Origin: an uncultured Bacillota bacterium
Lineage (GTDB): Bacteria; Bacillota; Clostridia; Caldicoprobacterales; UBA3941
Assembly: GCA_937960725.1 (NCBI GenBank)
Contig: CALGOY010000114.1
Coordinates: 1 to 12,426, forward strand
DNA length: 12,426 nt
Reading direction: 5' to 3'
Made by a program: the position numbers and the translations under genes. Under the pieces are notes generated by a model, which saw only the letters and a list, made by a program, of their open reading frames with translations, was not told where the DNA came from and did no database searches. Every line of letters starts with the position of its first letter. Position 1 is the first letter of the stretch. Positions 1 through 6,410 of this stretch are shown here, in pieces.

Positions 1-1044
1 AAGTATAGCGCTAGAGATTTTATAAATCGCTATTAGGCATAAAATTTTTATTATAGGATAAAGGGCTATCATCACGATTGTTATAAGTCCTGCTATTCCC
101 ACAGCATTTTTTACTAATAACGAACAGCCAATTATCATATCCACCGTTTTTGAAAATAATCCTCCTACAATTGGAACAAATGTCTCAACGGCATATTTAG
201 CAGTTCTTATAGATACTCCGTCAAACGATGCTGCCAATGCTCCTTGAATACTCAGCACCCCAACAAAAATTGTAAAGAATATTCCTAAGGTCCATGTACA
301 AATATTCTTTGTTAAACTGCATAAGCGATCCAGCTTAATCTTATCGCTGACGTTATTGACTAAAACTAGCACAGCTGAGAAAAATATAAGCGGAATCATA
401 ATATTTTTTAAGACCGTCCCAGATGTTCCCACTAATAGAGCTGTTACGGGCTGGAGTATGCCGGATGATGTTATTCCACCCATGGCAATCAGAAGAGTAA
501 GTATAATCGGGAACAATACTTGTACAAAATTTACTATTTGCTCCATGGCATTTTTTCCAACTTCTAGTATACTGGTAAAACTCTGTACAATTAAAATAAC
601 GACCATTGTATAGCATGCAAACCAGGCTAGCTCCCCCACTGAAGAAGCGGTAAAGCTGGATTTCATATGGTCAAGTATTCCACAAATAACAGCTATAACC
701 ATTATCTTCGCCATAAAGATTAAATTGATTTTTATCTCCTTAAAAAATAGGTTTATTATCTGTAGCAATATCTTTTTCAGATCTAGTTCAAAATTTCCTG
801 TAACCAATTTATTAATAAAACTCTTCGCGTCTATATCCTCAATCAAATCGTTGCCATCTGCTTGCGCATTTTTTAAAAAATTATCCCACTCGCCGGTATC
901 CAAAGCCTTTATCTGCTCTTGCGTTTCCCTTTCTAATTCTTCTCTTATATAATCTTCGTTTGGCAAATTCTCTGCCGAAGCTTCAACTAAGCATGGTATA
1001 CACACAGTAAGCACTAAAATAATCGCTACTAGCCATTTCTTCAT
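1..1044 (-). CDS. spoIIIAE: Stage III sporulation protein AE, 3' end beyond window
   Basis: This is a multipass membrane protein of the SpoIIIA complex, made in the mother cell and placed in the outer forespore membrane as part of the channel linking the two cells. The reading frame is open for 348 codons from the ATG at 1044 and runs off the left edge, so the stop lies outside; the family is about 400 residues, so most of it is here. Residues 1-23 look like a signal peptide (MKKWLVAIILVLTVCIPCLV, then ASA). About seven hydrophobic segments follow between residues 105 and 348. The conserved family stretch GVLSIQGALAASFDG at about 262-276 and the later FVPIVGGLFSKTVDM at about 289-303 support the name. 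An AAGGGG ribosome binding site at 1055-1060 overlaps the spoIIIAD stop, and the gap between the two genes is 14 bases, as expected in the spoIIIA operon. Identification is firm. Confidence 0.95.
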   Translation of the reverse strand, partial: MKKWLVAIILVLTVCIPCLVEASAENLPNEDYIREELERETQEQIKALDTGEWDNFLKNAQADGNDLIEDIDAKSFINKLVTGNFELDLKKILLQIINLFFKEIKINLIFMAKIMVIAVICGILDHMKSSFTASSVGELAWFACYTMVVILIVQSFTSILEVGKNAMEQIVNFVQVLFPIILTLLIAMGGITSSGILQPVTALLVGTSGTVLKNIMIPLIFFSAVLVLVNNVSDKIKLDRLCSLTKNICTWTLGIFFTIFVGVLSIQGALAASFDGVSIRTAKYAVETFVPIVGGLFSKTVDMIIGCSLLVKNAVGIAGLITIVMIALYPIIKILCLIAIYKISSAIL

Positions 1045-1058
1045 ATGTAAGAATCCCC

Positions 1059-1445
1059 TTATGATATAATTTTTAAAATAATTTCCATAAGTCCAGCTAG
1101 AATCGGCAATGCCATCACCATTATGATGACCTTGCCCCCCAGCTCTATCTTAGATGCAATAGCACCCTCTCCTGCATCCCTGCAAATGTTTGCACCAAAC
1201 TCAGTAATATAGGCAATGCCTATTATCTTGAGCAATGTAGACAGATAAATAGTATCGATCTGGCTTTTTTGAACTATTTTGCTTAGGATATCTATAACTC
1301 CACTAAGCTGTCCTAAAATTAAAAAAAATATAAATAATCCCGCTGCAATGCTGATGTATATAGCCAGCTCCGGTTTTTGCTGTTTTAGAATTATCGCAAA
1401 AAGGGTTGCAATAATTCCAATTGCTACTATTTGCAATATTTCCAT
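1059..1445 (-). CDS. spoIIIAD: Stage III sporulation protein AD
   Basis: This is a small integral membrane component of the SpoIIIA channel. It has 128 residues, close to the family length of about 130, with four hydrophobic segments near residues 4-20, 27-48, 66-82 and 103-126. The stretch GIAYITEFGANICRDAGEGA at about 76-95 is a strong family signature. The ATG at 1445 follows a clear GAGGAGA ribosome binding site. The gene sits 45 bases after spoIIIAC and 14 bases before spoIIIAE, the canonical operon position. SpoIIIAC and SpoIIIAD are related to each other and are thought to form part of the membrane base; the exact stoichiometry is not known to me. Confidence 0.96.
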   Translation of the reverse strand: MEILQIVAIGIIATLFAIILKQQKPELAIYISIAAGLFIFFLILGQLSGVIDILSKIVQKSQIDTIYLSTLLKIIGIAYITEFGANICRDAGEGAIASKIELGGKVIIMVMALPILAGLMEIILKIIS

Positions 1446-1490
1446 AATCTTCTCCTCGCTTGGTTAAAACATTGAAAAGAAGCTTATATA

Positions 1491-1691
1491 TTAGTAATAG
1501 AAGCGAAACATACTCCTAACGCTATTTAGCAAGTCGCTAATTAAATCTATTACCATCAGTAAAACTATTACAATTCCAGCAAGCGTGGTCATCATGGCCA
1601 TTTCTTCCCTACCAGCTCGTATTAAAACTTGGTTTAATATTGAAATTAATATCCCTACAATGGCAATTTTAAAAATAATATTTACATCCAT
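1491..1691 (-). CDS. spoIIIAC: Stage III sporulation protein AC
   Basis: This is a 66-residue membrane protein of the SpoIIIA complex, the normal size for SpoIIIAC. Two hydrophobic helices (about residues 5-24 and 33-55) flank the polar loop RAGREEMAMM, which carries the family's conserved G-R/K-E-E pattern. The ATG at 1691 follows AGGAGGAG with good spacing. It lies 21 bases after spoIIIAB and 45 bases before spoIIIAD. No other family fits this size, topology and context. Confidence 0.95.
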   Translation of the reverse strand: MDVNIIFKIAIVGILISILNQVLIRAGREEMAMMTTLAGIVIVLLMVIDLISDLLNSVRSMFRFYY

Positions 1692-1712
1692 AAGACTCCT
1701 CCTGCGTTATAA

Positions 1713-2234
1713 TCAAAATAGTATTATGGCTATTGCCAATCCGCATAATATTCCTAAACTACGGTACATTTGAACATATTTAGAGCAAAGCTCTTCTGCT
1801 TTTCTTTCTTCTACAAGCAGCTGCTGTTGAGCCAGTTCAAAGTATTTCTTTTGACTTTCGCTATCGCTTGTACCTAAGTTGCTTCCAAACCTTACCAATA
1901 TTTCGTATTCAGGCTCTCCTATGAAGAATTGTTTTTTATAATAATCTAGATTTTTTCTCCAGCATTCGGCAACACTATATTCCGTCCTATCCGCTAAAAC
2001 CCGGGCTACCTTATAGAAAAAATCTCTCCAGGGCCCCTGGACAGATTTAGCCACTGCGCTGAGGGCATCTGACATAAAATTTGAAAAATAAATAATCTCT
2101 GTTTCCAGTTGAATCAAGGCTGTCTTAAGCATCCGTATTTCTTTTACCCGCTGAATATACCGGTTAGCCTTATACAGCCCTATAAGCCCACAGCATATTA
2201 CAATTACAACGCTCGATAATATTTTCAATATCAT
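1713..2234 (-). CDS. spoIIIAB: Stage III sporulation protein AB
   Basis: This 173-residue protein (family about 170) is a mother-cell component of the SpoIIIA complex and resembles the cytoplasmic helical domain of GspF/PilC platform proteins. It has an N-terminal transmembrane helix at about residues 4-21, a long helical soluble region with the family-typical stretch LKTALIQLETEIIYF at about 36-50, the motif FGSNLGTSD near 115-123, and a C-terminal transmembrane helix at about 157-173. The start ATG at 2234 follows AAGGAGGG. The gene begins 19 bases after the spoIIIAA stop. By analogy with type II secretion it probably docks the SpoIIIAA ATPase at the membrane; that is inference from the family. 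Confidence 0.95.
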   Translation of the reverse strand: MILKILSSVVIVICCGLIGLYKANRYIQRVKEIRMLKTALIQLETEIIYFSNFMSDALSAVAKSVQGPWRDFFYKVARVLADRTEYSVAECWRKNLDYYKKQFFIGEPEYEILVRFGSNLGTSDSESQKKYFELAQQQLLVEERKAEELCSKYVQMYRSLGILCGLAIAIILF

Positions 2235-2253
2235 TTGCTTCCCTCCTTAACCC

Positions 2254-3243
2254 TCATCTTATAGGTTTACTGAGAATATTTCTTTTTAATTTACAATCAT
2301 AAACTTCTTCTAGGGTTCCCGTCCCTAAGCTATTTCCTAATACTAAAATTCTTTCAAATATATTCTTATCTAAGACTGAAGACAGAATAGGACGCCTCAT
2401 TGCATCCTGTAGATCGTTGCTGTGTGCTGTAGTAATTATCTTTATCCCTGCATTTAGAGCATCTTCTATCGCAGACACATCCTCTTCCCTGCCAATTTCA
2501 TCAGTAGCAATTACCTGGGGCGACATAGAGCGAATCAGCATAGTAATTCCAATGGCTTTTGGACAAGCATCTAAGATATCTGTCCTAATCCCCACGTCAT
2601 TTTGGGGGATGCCTTGATAACAACCTGAAATCTCAGATCTTTCATCTACTACCCCTACTTTTTTACCATCAAATCCTGGAAATCCATCGCTTATCTGACG
2701 AATAATATCCCGTATTAAGGTTGTTTTTCCCATCTGAGGAGGGGATAGAATAAGAGTGTGGAGTACATTTCCCTCCTTTATGATAAAAGGAAGCACCTTA
2801 TCAGCTACTCCTGGTATTTCACGGGTAATCCTTATATTGAAAGAGTTTATATATTTTAAGGTCCTAAGCTTCCCCCCTTCTATAACCCCTTTTCCTGCCA
2901 GTCCAACCCTGTAGCCACCCTTTAGAGTAATATATCCATTCCTTATTTCTTCTTCTATAGCATAGAGTGAAAAATCCGCCATCAATTGAAGAATCCTCTG
3001 GGTATCGCGGGAGGATATACAATATGCCTCCAAAGGGTTTAGGGTCGGCTCTCCATTTTCACGTATAAAATAGTCTTTTCCCCGGCTATATACCATCAAT
3101 GGACGGTTTTGCCTAATTCTGATCTCCTCTAGGTCTTTAAGAATAGTAAAGGGTATTGTGCATATAATCTTTCTTAAGTTATCAGGCAGTGCATCCAATA
3201 CCGGTTGTATTTTATCTAAAGCTTTAGTTACTTTTTGCTCCAT
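2254..3243 (-). CDS. spoIIIAA: Stage III sporulation protein AA, secretion-type ATPase
   Basis: This mother-cell ATPase powers or maintains the SpoIIIA channel that keeps the engulfed forespore active. It has 329 residues, slightly longer than the roughly 305 of Bacillus. It is related to the hexameric secretion ATPases GspE, PilT and VirB11. The Walker A motif SPPQMGKTT is at about residues 167-175, the VVDERSE segment at 198-204, the Walker B motif QVIATDEIG at 243-251 and a TTAH motif at 271-274. The ATG at 3243 follows AGAAAGGA at good spacing. It is the first gene of the spoIIIA operon. A GC-rich terminator upstream separates it from the efp unit, and a candidate sigma-E promoter lies in the intervening gap. 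Confidence 0.97.
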   Translation of the reverse strand: MEQKVTKALDKIQPVLDALPDNLRKIICTIPFTILKDLEEIRIRQNRPLMVYSRGKDYFIRENGEPTLNPLEAYCISSRDTQRILQLMADFSLYAIEEEIRNGYITLKGGYRVGLAGKGVIEGGKLRTLKYINSFNIRITREIPGVADKVLPFIIKEGNVLHTLILSPPQMGKTTLIRDIIRQISDGFPGFDGKKVGVVDERSEISGCYQGIPQNDVGIRTDILDACPKAIGITMLIRSMSPQVIATDEIGREEDVSAIEDALNAGIKIITTAHSNDLQDAMRRPILSSVLDKNIFERILVLGNSLGTGTLEEVYDCKLKRNILSKPIR

Positions 3244-3268
3244 ATAGACTCGTCCTTTCTTTGTATAA

Positions 3269-3298
3269 TATCTATGACGAAGTTAATTAGATTATCAC
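3269..3298 (-). promoter_or_regulatory. Candidate sigma-E promoter of spoIIIA
   Basis: Read on the minus strand, GTGATAAT (3291-3298) is followed after 14 bases by CATAGATA (3269-3276). These resemble the sigma-E -35 (roughly KMATATT) and -10 (CATACAAT) elements, and the spacing is right. The start codon of spoIIIAA is 25 bases further on. In Bacillus this operon is transcribed by sigma-E in the mother cell. Both boxes are imperfect, so this is a motif call only. Confidence 0.45.
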
Positions 3299-3317
3299 TA
3301 TTTTTAATACAAAAATT

Positions 3318-3361
3318 AGCCATAAAAAATGGCCGGCTATAAGCCGGCCATTTTTATGGCT
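3318..3361 (-). terminator. Intrinsic terminator after the efp unit
   Basis: A GC-rich inverted repeat has arms at 3318-3338 and 3342-3361, a 3-base loop (ATA on the plus strand), and one bulged A in the flanking A/T part. The core stem on the minus strand is GGCCGGCT-TAT-AGCCGGCC followed by ATTTTTT. It lies 34 bases after the stop of the CD1247-like gene and 75 bases before spoIIIAA. The matching A-tract on the other side means it could also stop plus-strand transcripts. Confidence 0.92.
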
Positions 3362-3395
3362 AACCATTTAACTACCTAACAATTATATGGGTTTA

Positions 3396-3827
3396 TCACC
3401 TATCGATAACATCAGTTTCATCATCTAAATCCTCAATATCATCTAAGTCATCTACATCCCCAGCGTAAATAGTTTCATTGCAGCTAGGGCATATTAAATC
3501 GTCTTCCCCATCAAATAATTCTTTATCAAAATATATCGTTTCATTACAATTAGGACATTCTACTTCTACGTATAAGGGCTCTTCGGATTCTTCGTAATCA
3601 ATGTCTCCATAAATCTGATCTTCTATATCTGCTAGATCCTCATCAAGAGTTTCTATATATTCATCTAGATCAGCCTGGGAAGCCTCTAACTCGGCAATGG
3701 CTTCTACTATATCATCAAGAATATCGATTATGCTAGCTAAAACTTTTCCTTCTTTAGTATTTTCACTAATACCTAGACCTTCGGCCAACCCCCTTAGGTA
3801 GGCCACCTTCTCATTTAAGAAATCCAT
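3396..3827 (-). CDS. CD1247-like acidic protein with zinc-ribbon
   Basis: This is a 143-residue, strongly acidic protein matching the clostridial family named for an N-terminal domain first noted in C. difficile CD1247; its function is unknown. The N-terminus is MDFLNEKVAYLRGLAEGLGI, followed by a predicted coiled-coil or helical region to about residue 73. A likely zinc ribbon has cysteines 91, 94, 113 and 116 in two near-identical knuckles, CPNCNETIY and CPSCNETIY. The tail is almost all Asp and Glu. An AGGAGGAG ribosome binding site precedes the ATG. It starts 45 bases after efp and is the last gene before the terminator, so it is probably co-transcribed with efp. I infer a link to translation or RNA polymerase only from position, and that is weak. 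Confidence 0.8.
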   Translation of the reverse strand: MDFLNEKVAYLRGLAEGLGISENTKEGKVLASIIDILDDIVEAIAELEASQADLDEYIETLDEDLADIEDQIYGDIDYEESEEPLYVEVECPNCNETIYFDKELFDGEDDLICPSCNETIYAGDVDDLDDIEDLDDETDVIDR

Positions 3828-3872
3828 TGGTTAACACTCCTCCTCATGCTAAGTTTGTATATATTCTTACCA

Positions 3873-4436
3873 TTAAACTCTTTCTATATACTCTCCGGAG
3901 CGAGTGTCAATCCTTATTATATCTCCAGTATTGACAAATAAGGGCACGTTAACTATCGCCCCTGTTTCTACTGTAGCAGGCTTAGTTGCACTTGTAGCAG
4001 TATCTCCTTTAAAGCCGGGTTCTGTATGGATAACCTCTAATTCTACAAAATTTGGTGGCTCTACCGAAAAGGCTACTCCCTTATAGAATTTGATAGTTAC
4101 GTTCATATTTTCTTTTACATATACCATAGCGTCCTCTACTTGCTCTTTATTTAATGGAATTTGTTCGTATGTCTCCGTATCCATAAAATAATATAGATTG
4201 CCGTCATTGTAGAGATACTGCATTTCCTTTGTCTCAACATGAGCCCTAGGGAATTTTTCAGTAGGGCTAAAAGTTTTCTCTAAAATAGTTCCAGTTACTA
4301 CATTTTTTATCTTAGTCCTTACGAAGGCTGCCCCTTTTCCGGGCTTTACGTGCTGAAAATCTAAGATCGTATGTACTTGTCCATCAATTTCGATAGTTAT
4401 ACCTTTTCTAAAATCACCTGCAGAAATCATTGACAT
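3873..4436 (-). CDS. efp: Elongation factor P
   Basis: EF-P binds the ribosome between the P and E sites and relieves stalling at polyproline and similar sequences. The 187-residue length is standard for the three-domain protein. Domain I (about 1-66) carries the tip loop VKPGKGAAF with Lys34 at the position that is post-translationally modified in other bacteria; no modification enzyme gene is visible here. The C-terminal signature [20 protein letters not shown] at about 162-181 is the standard EF-P/YeiP ending. Two in-frame ATGs exist (4436 and 4430); the first has GAGGG about nine bases upstream and is preferred. It lies 50 bases after aroQ, as in many Firmicutes, although the Xaa-Pro peptidase gene often found between them is absent. 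Confidence 0.98.
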   Translation of the reverse strand: MSMISAGDFRKGITIEIDGQVHTILDFQHVKPGKGAAFVRTKIKNVVTGTILEKTFSPTEKFPRAHVETKEMQYLYNDGNLYYFMDTETYEQIPLNKEQVEDAMVYVKENMNVTIKFYKGVAFSVEPPNFVELEVIHTEPGFKGDTATSATKPATVETGAIVNVPLFVNTGDIIRIDTRSGEYIERV

Positions 4437-4486
4437 TTTTCATATCCCTCTTTCCTAAATATTATCAATATCATGCATAGAAATTA

Positions 4487-4921
4487 TTATTTACCATAAT
4501 ATTGAGTTAAATAGGTTAAAGCTAGATTATATCCTGCAGCGCCCAATCCGGCAATTTGTCCTACACAGACCGGCGCGATAACTGAGCTGCTGCGAAAAGG
4601 CTCCCGATTGTGAATATTGGATATATGGACCTCTACTACAGGAATGTCTATAGCAGCTATAGCATCGCGAAGAGCATAGCTATAGTGGGTATATGCTCCT
4701 GGATTAAAAATTATCCCATGAAAAAACCCTCTAGCCTGGTGCAATTTATCAATCAATGCACCTTCACTATTGGATTGGAAATGTTCTATCTTTGCCCCTA
4801 GCTGCTTTGCCTGCTCTTCCAATGATTTAATAATGGCTTCTAAGCTCACATTGCCATAAATAGAAGGCTCCCTCTCGCCCAAAAGATTTATGTTAGGCCC
4901 ATTTAAAACCAAAATATTCAC
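4487..4921 (-). CDS. aroQ: Type II 3-dehydroquinate dehydratase
   Basis: This enzyme dehydrates 3-dehydroquinate to 3-dehydroshikimate, the third step of the shikimate pathway, in the cytoplasm. It has 144 residues, typical of the dodecameric type II family. Visible active-site parts are Arg17 and Tyr22 in GEREPSIYG, QSNSEG at 49-54, FNPGAYTHYS at 72-81 (Asn73 and His79), and VEVHISN at 96-102 with the catalytic His99. The start is GTG at 4921, preceded by AAGGGG eight bases upstream; no in-frame ATG is nearby. It follows aroK after 67 bases and precedes efp by 50, so two shikimate-pathway enzymes are adjacent. No convincing promoter was found in the 67-base gap. Confidence 0.97.
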   Translation of the reverse strand: MNILVLNGPNINLLGEREPSIYGNVSLEAIIKSLEEQAKQLGAKIEHFQSNSEGALIDKLHQARGFFHGIIFNPGAYTHYSYALRDAIAAIDIPVVEVHISNIHNREPFRSSSVIAPVCVGQIAGLGAAGYNLALTYLTQYYGK

Positions 4922-4988
4922 AATTTCAACCCCTTATACCAATTTACTCATATATATTACCACAAAAAGTTACAATTGAATAGCCTTT

Positions 4989-5504
4989 TTAAGTCTGGTG
5001 CTTCAAAATTTGTATAATTTCTTTTGCAACATCGATAGGTTTTTTACAATCGGTTATGATATTATAATGGGCTTTTCGGTATATTGGTAATCGCTCTTTG
5101 TATAGCTCCTCCATACGTTTTCGCGGATTGTCAGAATAAAGCATCGGCCTATTGGTACAGTTTTTAATGCGGTTCCACAATGTCTCAACCGACGCTTCTA
5201 GATGAACGACCCTCGCATTGGACTTCATATATTCCAACAGATCTTTATTTAGTACTGCCCCTCCACCGGTAGAAACTACAGTATTGTCTTTTTTCAGAAT
5301 AGAGCGGATGGTTTTGTATTCTAATTCTCTAAAATAAGCTTCCCCAAACCTTTTAAAAATATCAGGAATTGTCATAGCTTCTTTTTCTTCAATCATTTGA
5401 TCCGAATCAGCAAAATGGACTTTCAGTTCTCTAGCTAAAATCCTACCTACTGTTGTTTTTCCAGAGCCCATAAAGCCAATTAAAACTATATTGTTTTTCA
5501 TCAT
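4989..5504 (-). CDS. aroK: Shikimate kinase
   Basis: This enzyme phosphorylates shikimate to shikimate-3-phosphate using ATP. It has 171 residues, the family norm. The P-loop GFMGSGKTT is at residues 10-18, the shikimate-binding Asp35 is in DSD (33-35), FRE is at 58-60 with Arg59, GGG at 80-82, the lid arginine Arg119 in NRPML, and Arg138 in KERLPIY. The start overlaps the end of comFB. The first ATG at 5504 overlaps the TGA by the four bases ATGA, and a second in-frame ATG abuts the stop. An AAGGTG Shine-Dalgarno candidate inside comFB could serve either, so translation is probably coupled. The kinase follows pilus genes, an arrangement reminiscent of pilMNOPQ-aroK in proteobacteria. Confidence 0.97.
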   Translation of the reverse strand: MMKNNIVLIGFMGSGKTTVGRILARELKVHFADSDQMIEEKEAMTIPDIFKRFGEAYFRELEYKTIRSILKKDNTVVSTGGGAVLNKDLLEYMKSNARVVHLEASVETLWNRIKNCTNRPMLYSDNPRKRMEELYKERLPIYRKAHYNIITDCKKPIDVAKEIIQILKHQT

Positions 5505-5806
5505 TTCACCTTCTCATCTACAGGATGTTTTGGATTCATACCCACTACCTGTATAGCTTTCATAATGGCAATTGTCACATCTACCTCAAACTGCTGCTGG
5601 AGCTCGGATAACTTAGAGTATACCTGCCCTTTTTCTGTAACCACATATTTAGGAGGTAGACGATTTAGTACATAAGCTGCAATATCTGTACGGCATAGAG
5701 CGCAGGTACAATAGGGACTATTTTTGATTAAGCGATCAATATAGTTAAATACTACCTCTTCCATATAATTTTTCAAACAAATGCCATCCCGATAACTATC
5801 TTTCAT
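5501..5806 (-). CDS. comFB: ComFB-family late competence protein
   Basis: This 101-residue protein matches the ComFB family (named from the comF operon of Bacillus). Family signatures are the N-terminal helix LKNYMEEVVFNYIDRL at about 11-26, the cysteine cluster C33-x-C35-x-x-C38, and DIAAYVLNRLPPKYVVTEKG at 41-60. ComFB homologues in cyanobacteria have been reported to bind cyclic di-nucleotides and influence type IV pili and competence; whether this one does is inference. The ATG at 5806 follows GGGGAG (5816-5821). It comes 67 bases after pilO and overlaps aroK by four bases. Its own extended -10 promoter candidate lies upstream. There is no comFA or comFC next to it, so it is a stand-alone copy at the tail of the pilus operon. 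Confidence 0.85.
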   Translation of the reverse strand: MKDSYRDGICLKNYMEEVVFNYIDRLIKNSPYCTCALCRTDIAAYVLNRLPPKYVVTEKGQVYSKLSELQQQFEVDVTIAIMKAIQVVGMNPKHPVDEKVK

Positions 5807-5846
5807 TCATCCCTACTCCCCTCTACTTAATCCCTTATACAGGATA

Positions 5847-5855
5847 ATTATAGCA
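5847..5855 (-). promoter_or_regulatory. Extended -10 promoter candidate before comFB
   Basis: The minus strand reads TGCTATAAT at 5855-5847, a perfect extended -10 element (TGn plus TATAAT). No good -35 lies 17 bases upstream, which extended -10 promoters can tolerate. An overlapping alternative is TTGAAA separated by 18 bases from TATAAG. Transcription from either would start about 30-40 bases before the comFB ATG, letting comFB-aroK and the following genes be expressed without the pilus genes. Confidence 0.5.
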
Positions 5856-5873
5856 TTTTTCAAATAGATTAGT

Positions 5874-6410
5874 CTATAAACAATACAATCCTACTGTCAT
5901 TTCTACTTCTATGTTATATTTTTGCGAAACCGAATTGCCTTTAACCACGGTTTTCATCTTTTCTATCCTGTTTTTCCAAGGGGCCTGTTCAAGCTCTTTA
6001 ACAATTCTTTTTAAATTGGCATAACTAGTATCTATGGATATTACCATTCTAGCTACTTTATATGCCCCATAGTCCTCTATTTGTTCAAAACGAATATTTT
6101 TCATAACTCCTAAAGGCCTTACTAAATCTTCCATAAAAAGTATAATTTCGGCCTGATTTCTGCCCCCGAAGGCGTCATTTTGTAACAAACCCAACTCCTC
6201 GTATAAGCTAGACAGCTCATCATTTAGCATTTTAAGTTCCATATCTAAAGATTTATTATTTTCTACATCCTTTTCAACCGTATATATCCTATTTAAAATA
6301 TCCTCTGTTTCAGCCATAATAGGGCGATAAAAATAAAAAAAATAAAGAATGTATACTATTACACTTATAAATAAAATATTCGCCCATTTCCCTCTAGGGA
6401 ATAGCTTCAT
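5874..6410 (-). CDS. pilO: Type IV pilus inner-membrane assembly protein PilO
   Basis: PilO partners with PilN in the membrane alignment subcomplex that links the pilus platform and motor. With the ATG at 6408-6410 it is 178 residues: a short cytoplasmic start (MKLFPRGKWAN), one transmembrane helix at about 12-28, a heptad-like coiled-coil region at about 33-75, and a ferredoxin-like domain to the end. An upstream in-frame ATG at 6443 would add 11 residues but has no ribosome binding site. The chosen ATG follows GGGAGGG at 6421-6427. That places the start 17 bases inside pilMN, so the ribosome binding site is within the coding sequence of the partner gene. No pilP or pilQ follows, as expected for a monoderm cell. 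The sequence itself is divergent, and the call leans partly on topology and position. Confidence 0.85.
   Translation of the reverse strand: MKLFPRGKWANILFISVIVYILYFFYFYRPIMAETEDILNRIYTVEKDVENNKSLDMELKMLNDELSSLYEELGLLQNDAFGGRNQAEIILFMEDLVRPLGVMKNIRFEQIEDYGAYKVARMVISIDTSYANLKRIVKELEQAPWKNRIEKMKTVVKGNSVSQKYNIEVEMTVGLYCL

Noticed and set aside
353..616. Open frames of about 85 codons on both strands inside spoIIIAE
   Set aside because: They lie wholly within the continuous 348-codon SpoIIIAE frame, which has clear family motifs; these frames have no ribosome binding site or recognisable protein.
3254..3275. TATACAAA as an alternative sigma-E -10 for spoIIIA
   Set aside because: It resembles the -10 but no -35-like box lies about 14 bases upstream, and it would place transcription start almost at the ribosome binding site.
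4922..4988. Promoter in the aroK-aroQ gap
   Set aside because: TTGTAA and TAATAT-like boxes occur but not at proper spacing, and in such AT-rich sequence they are expected by chance.
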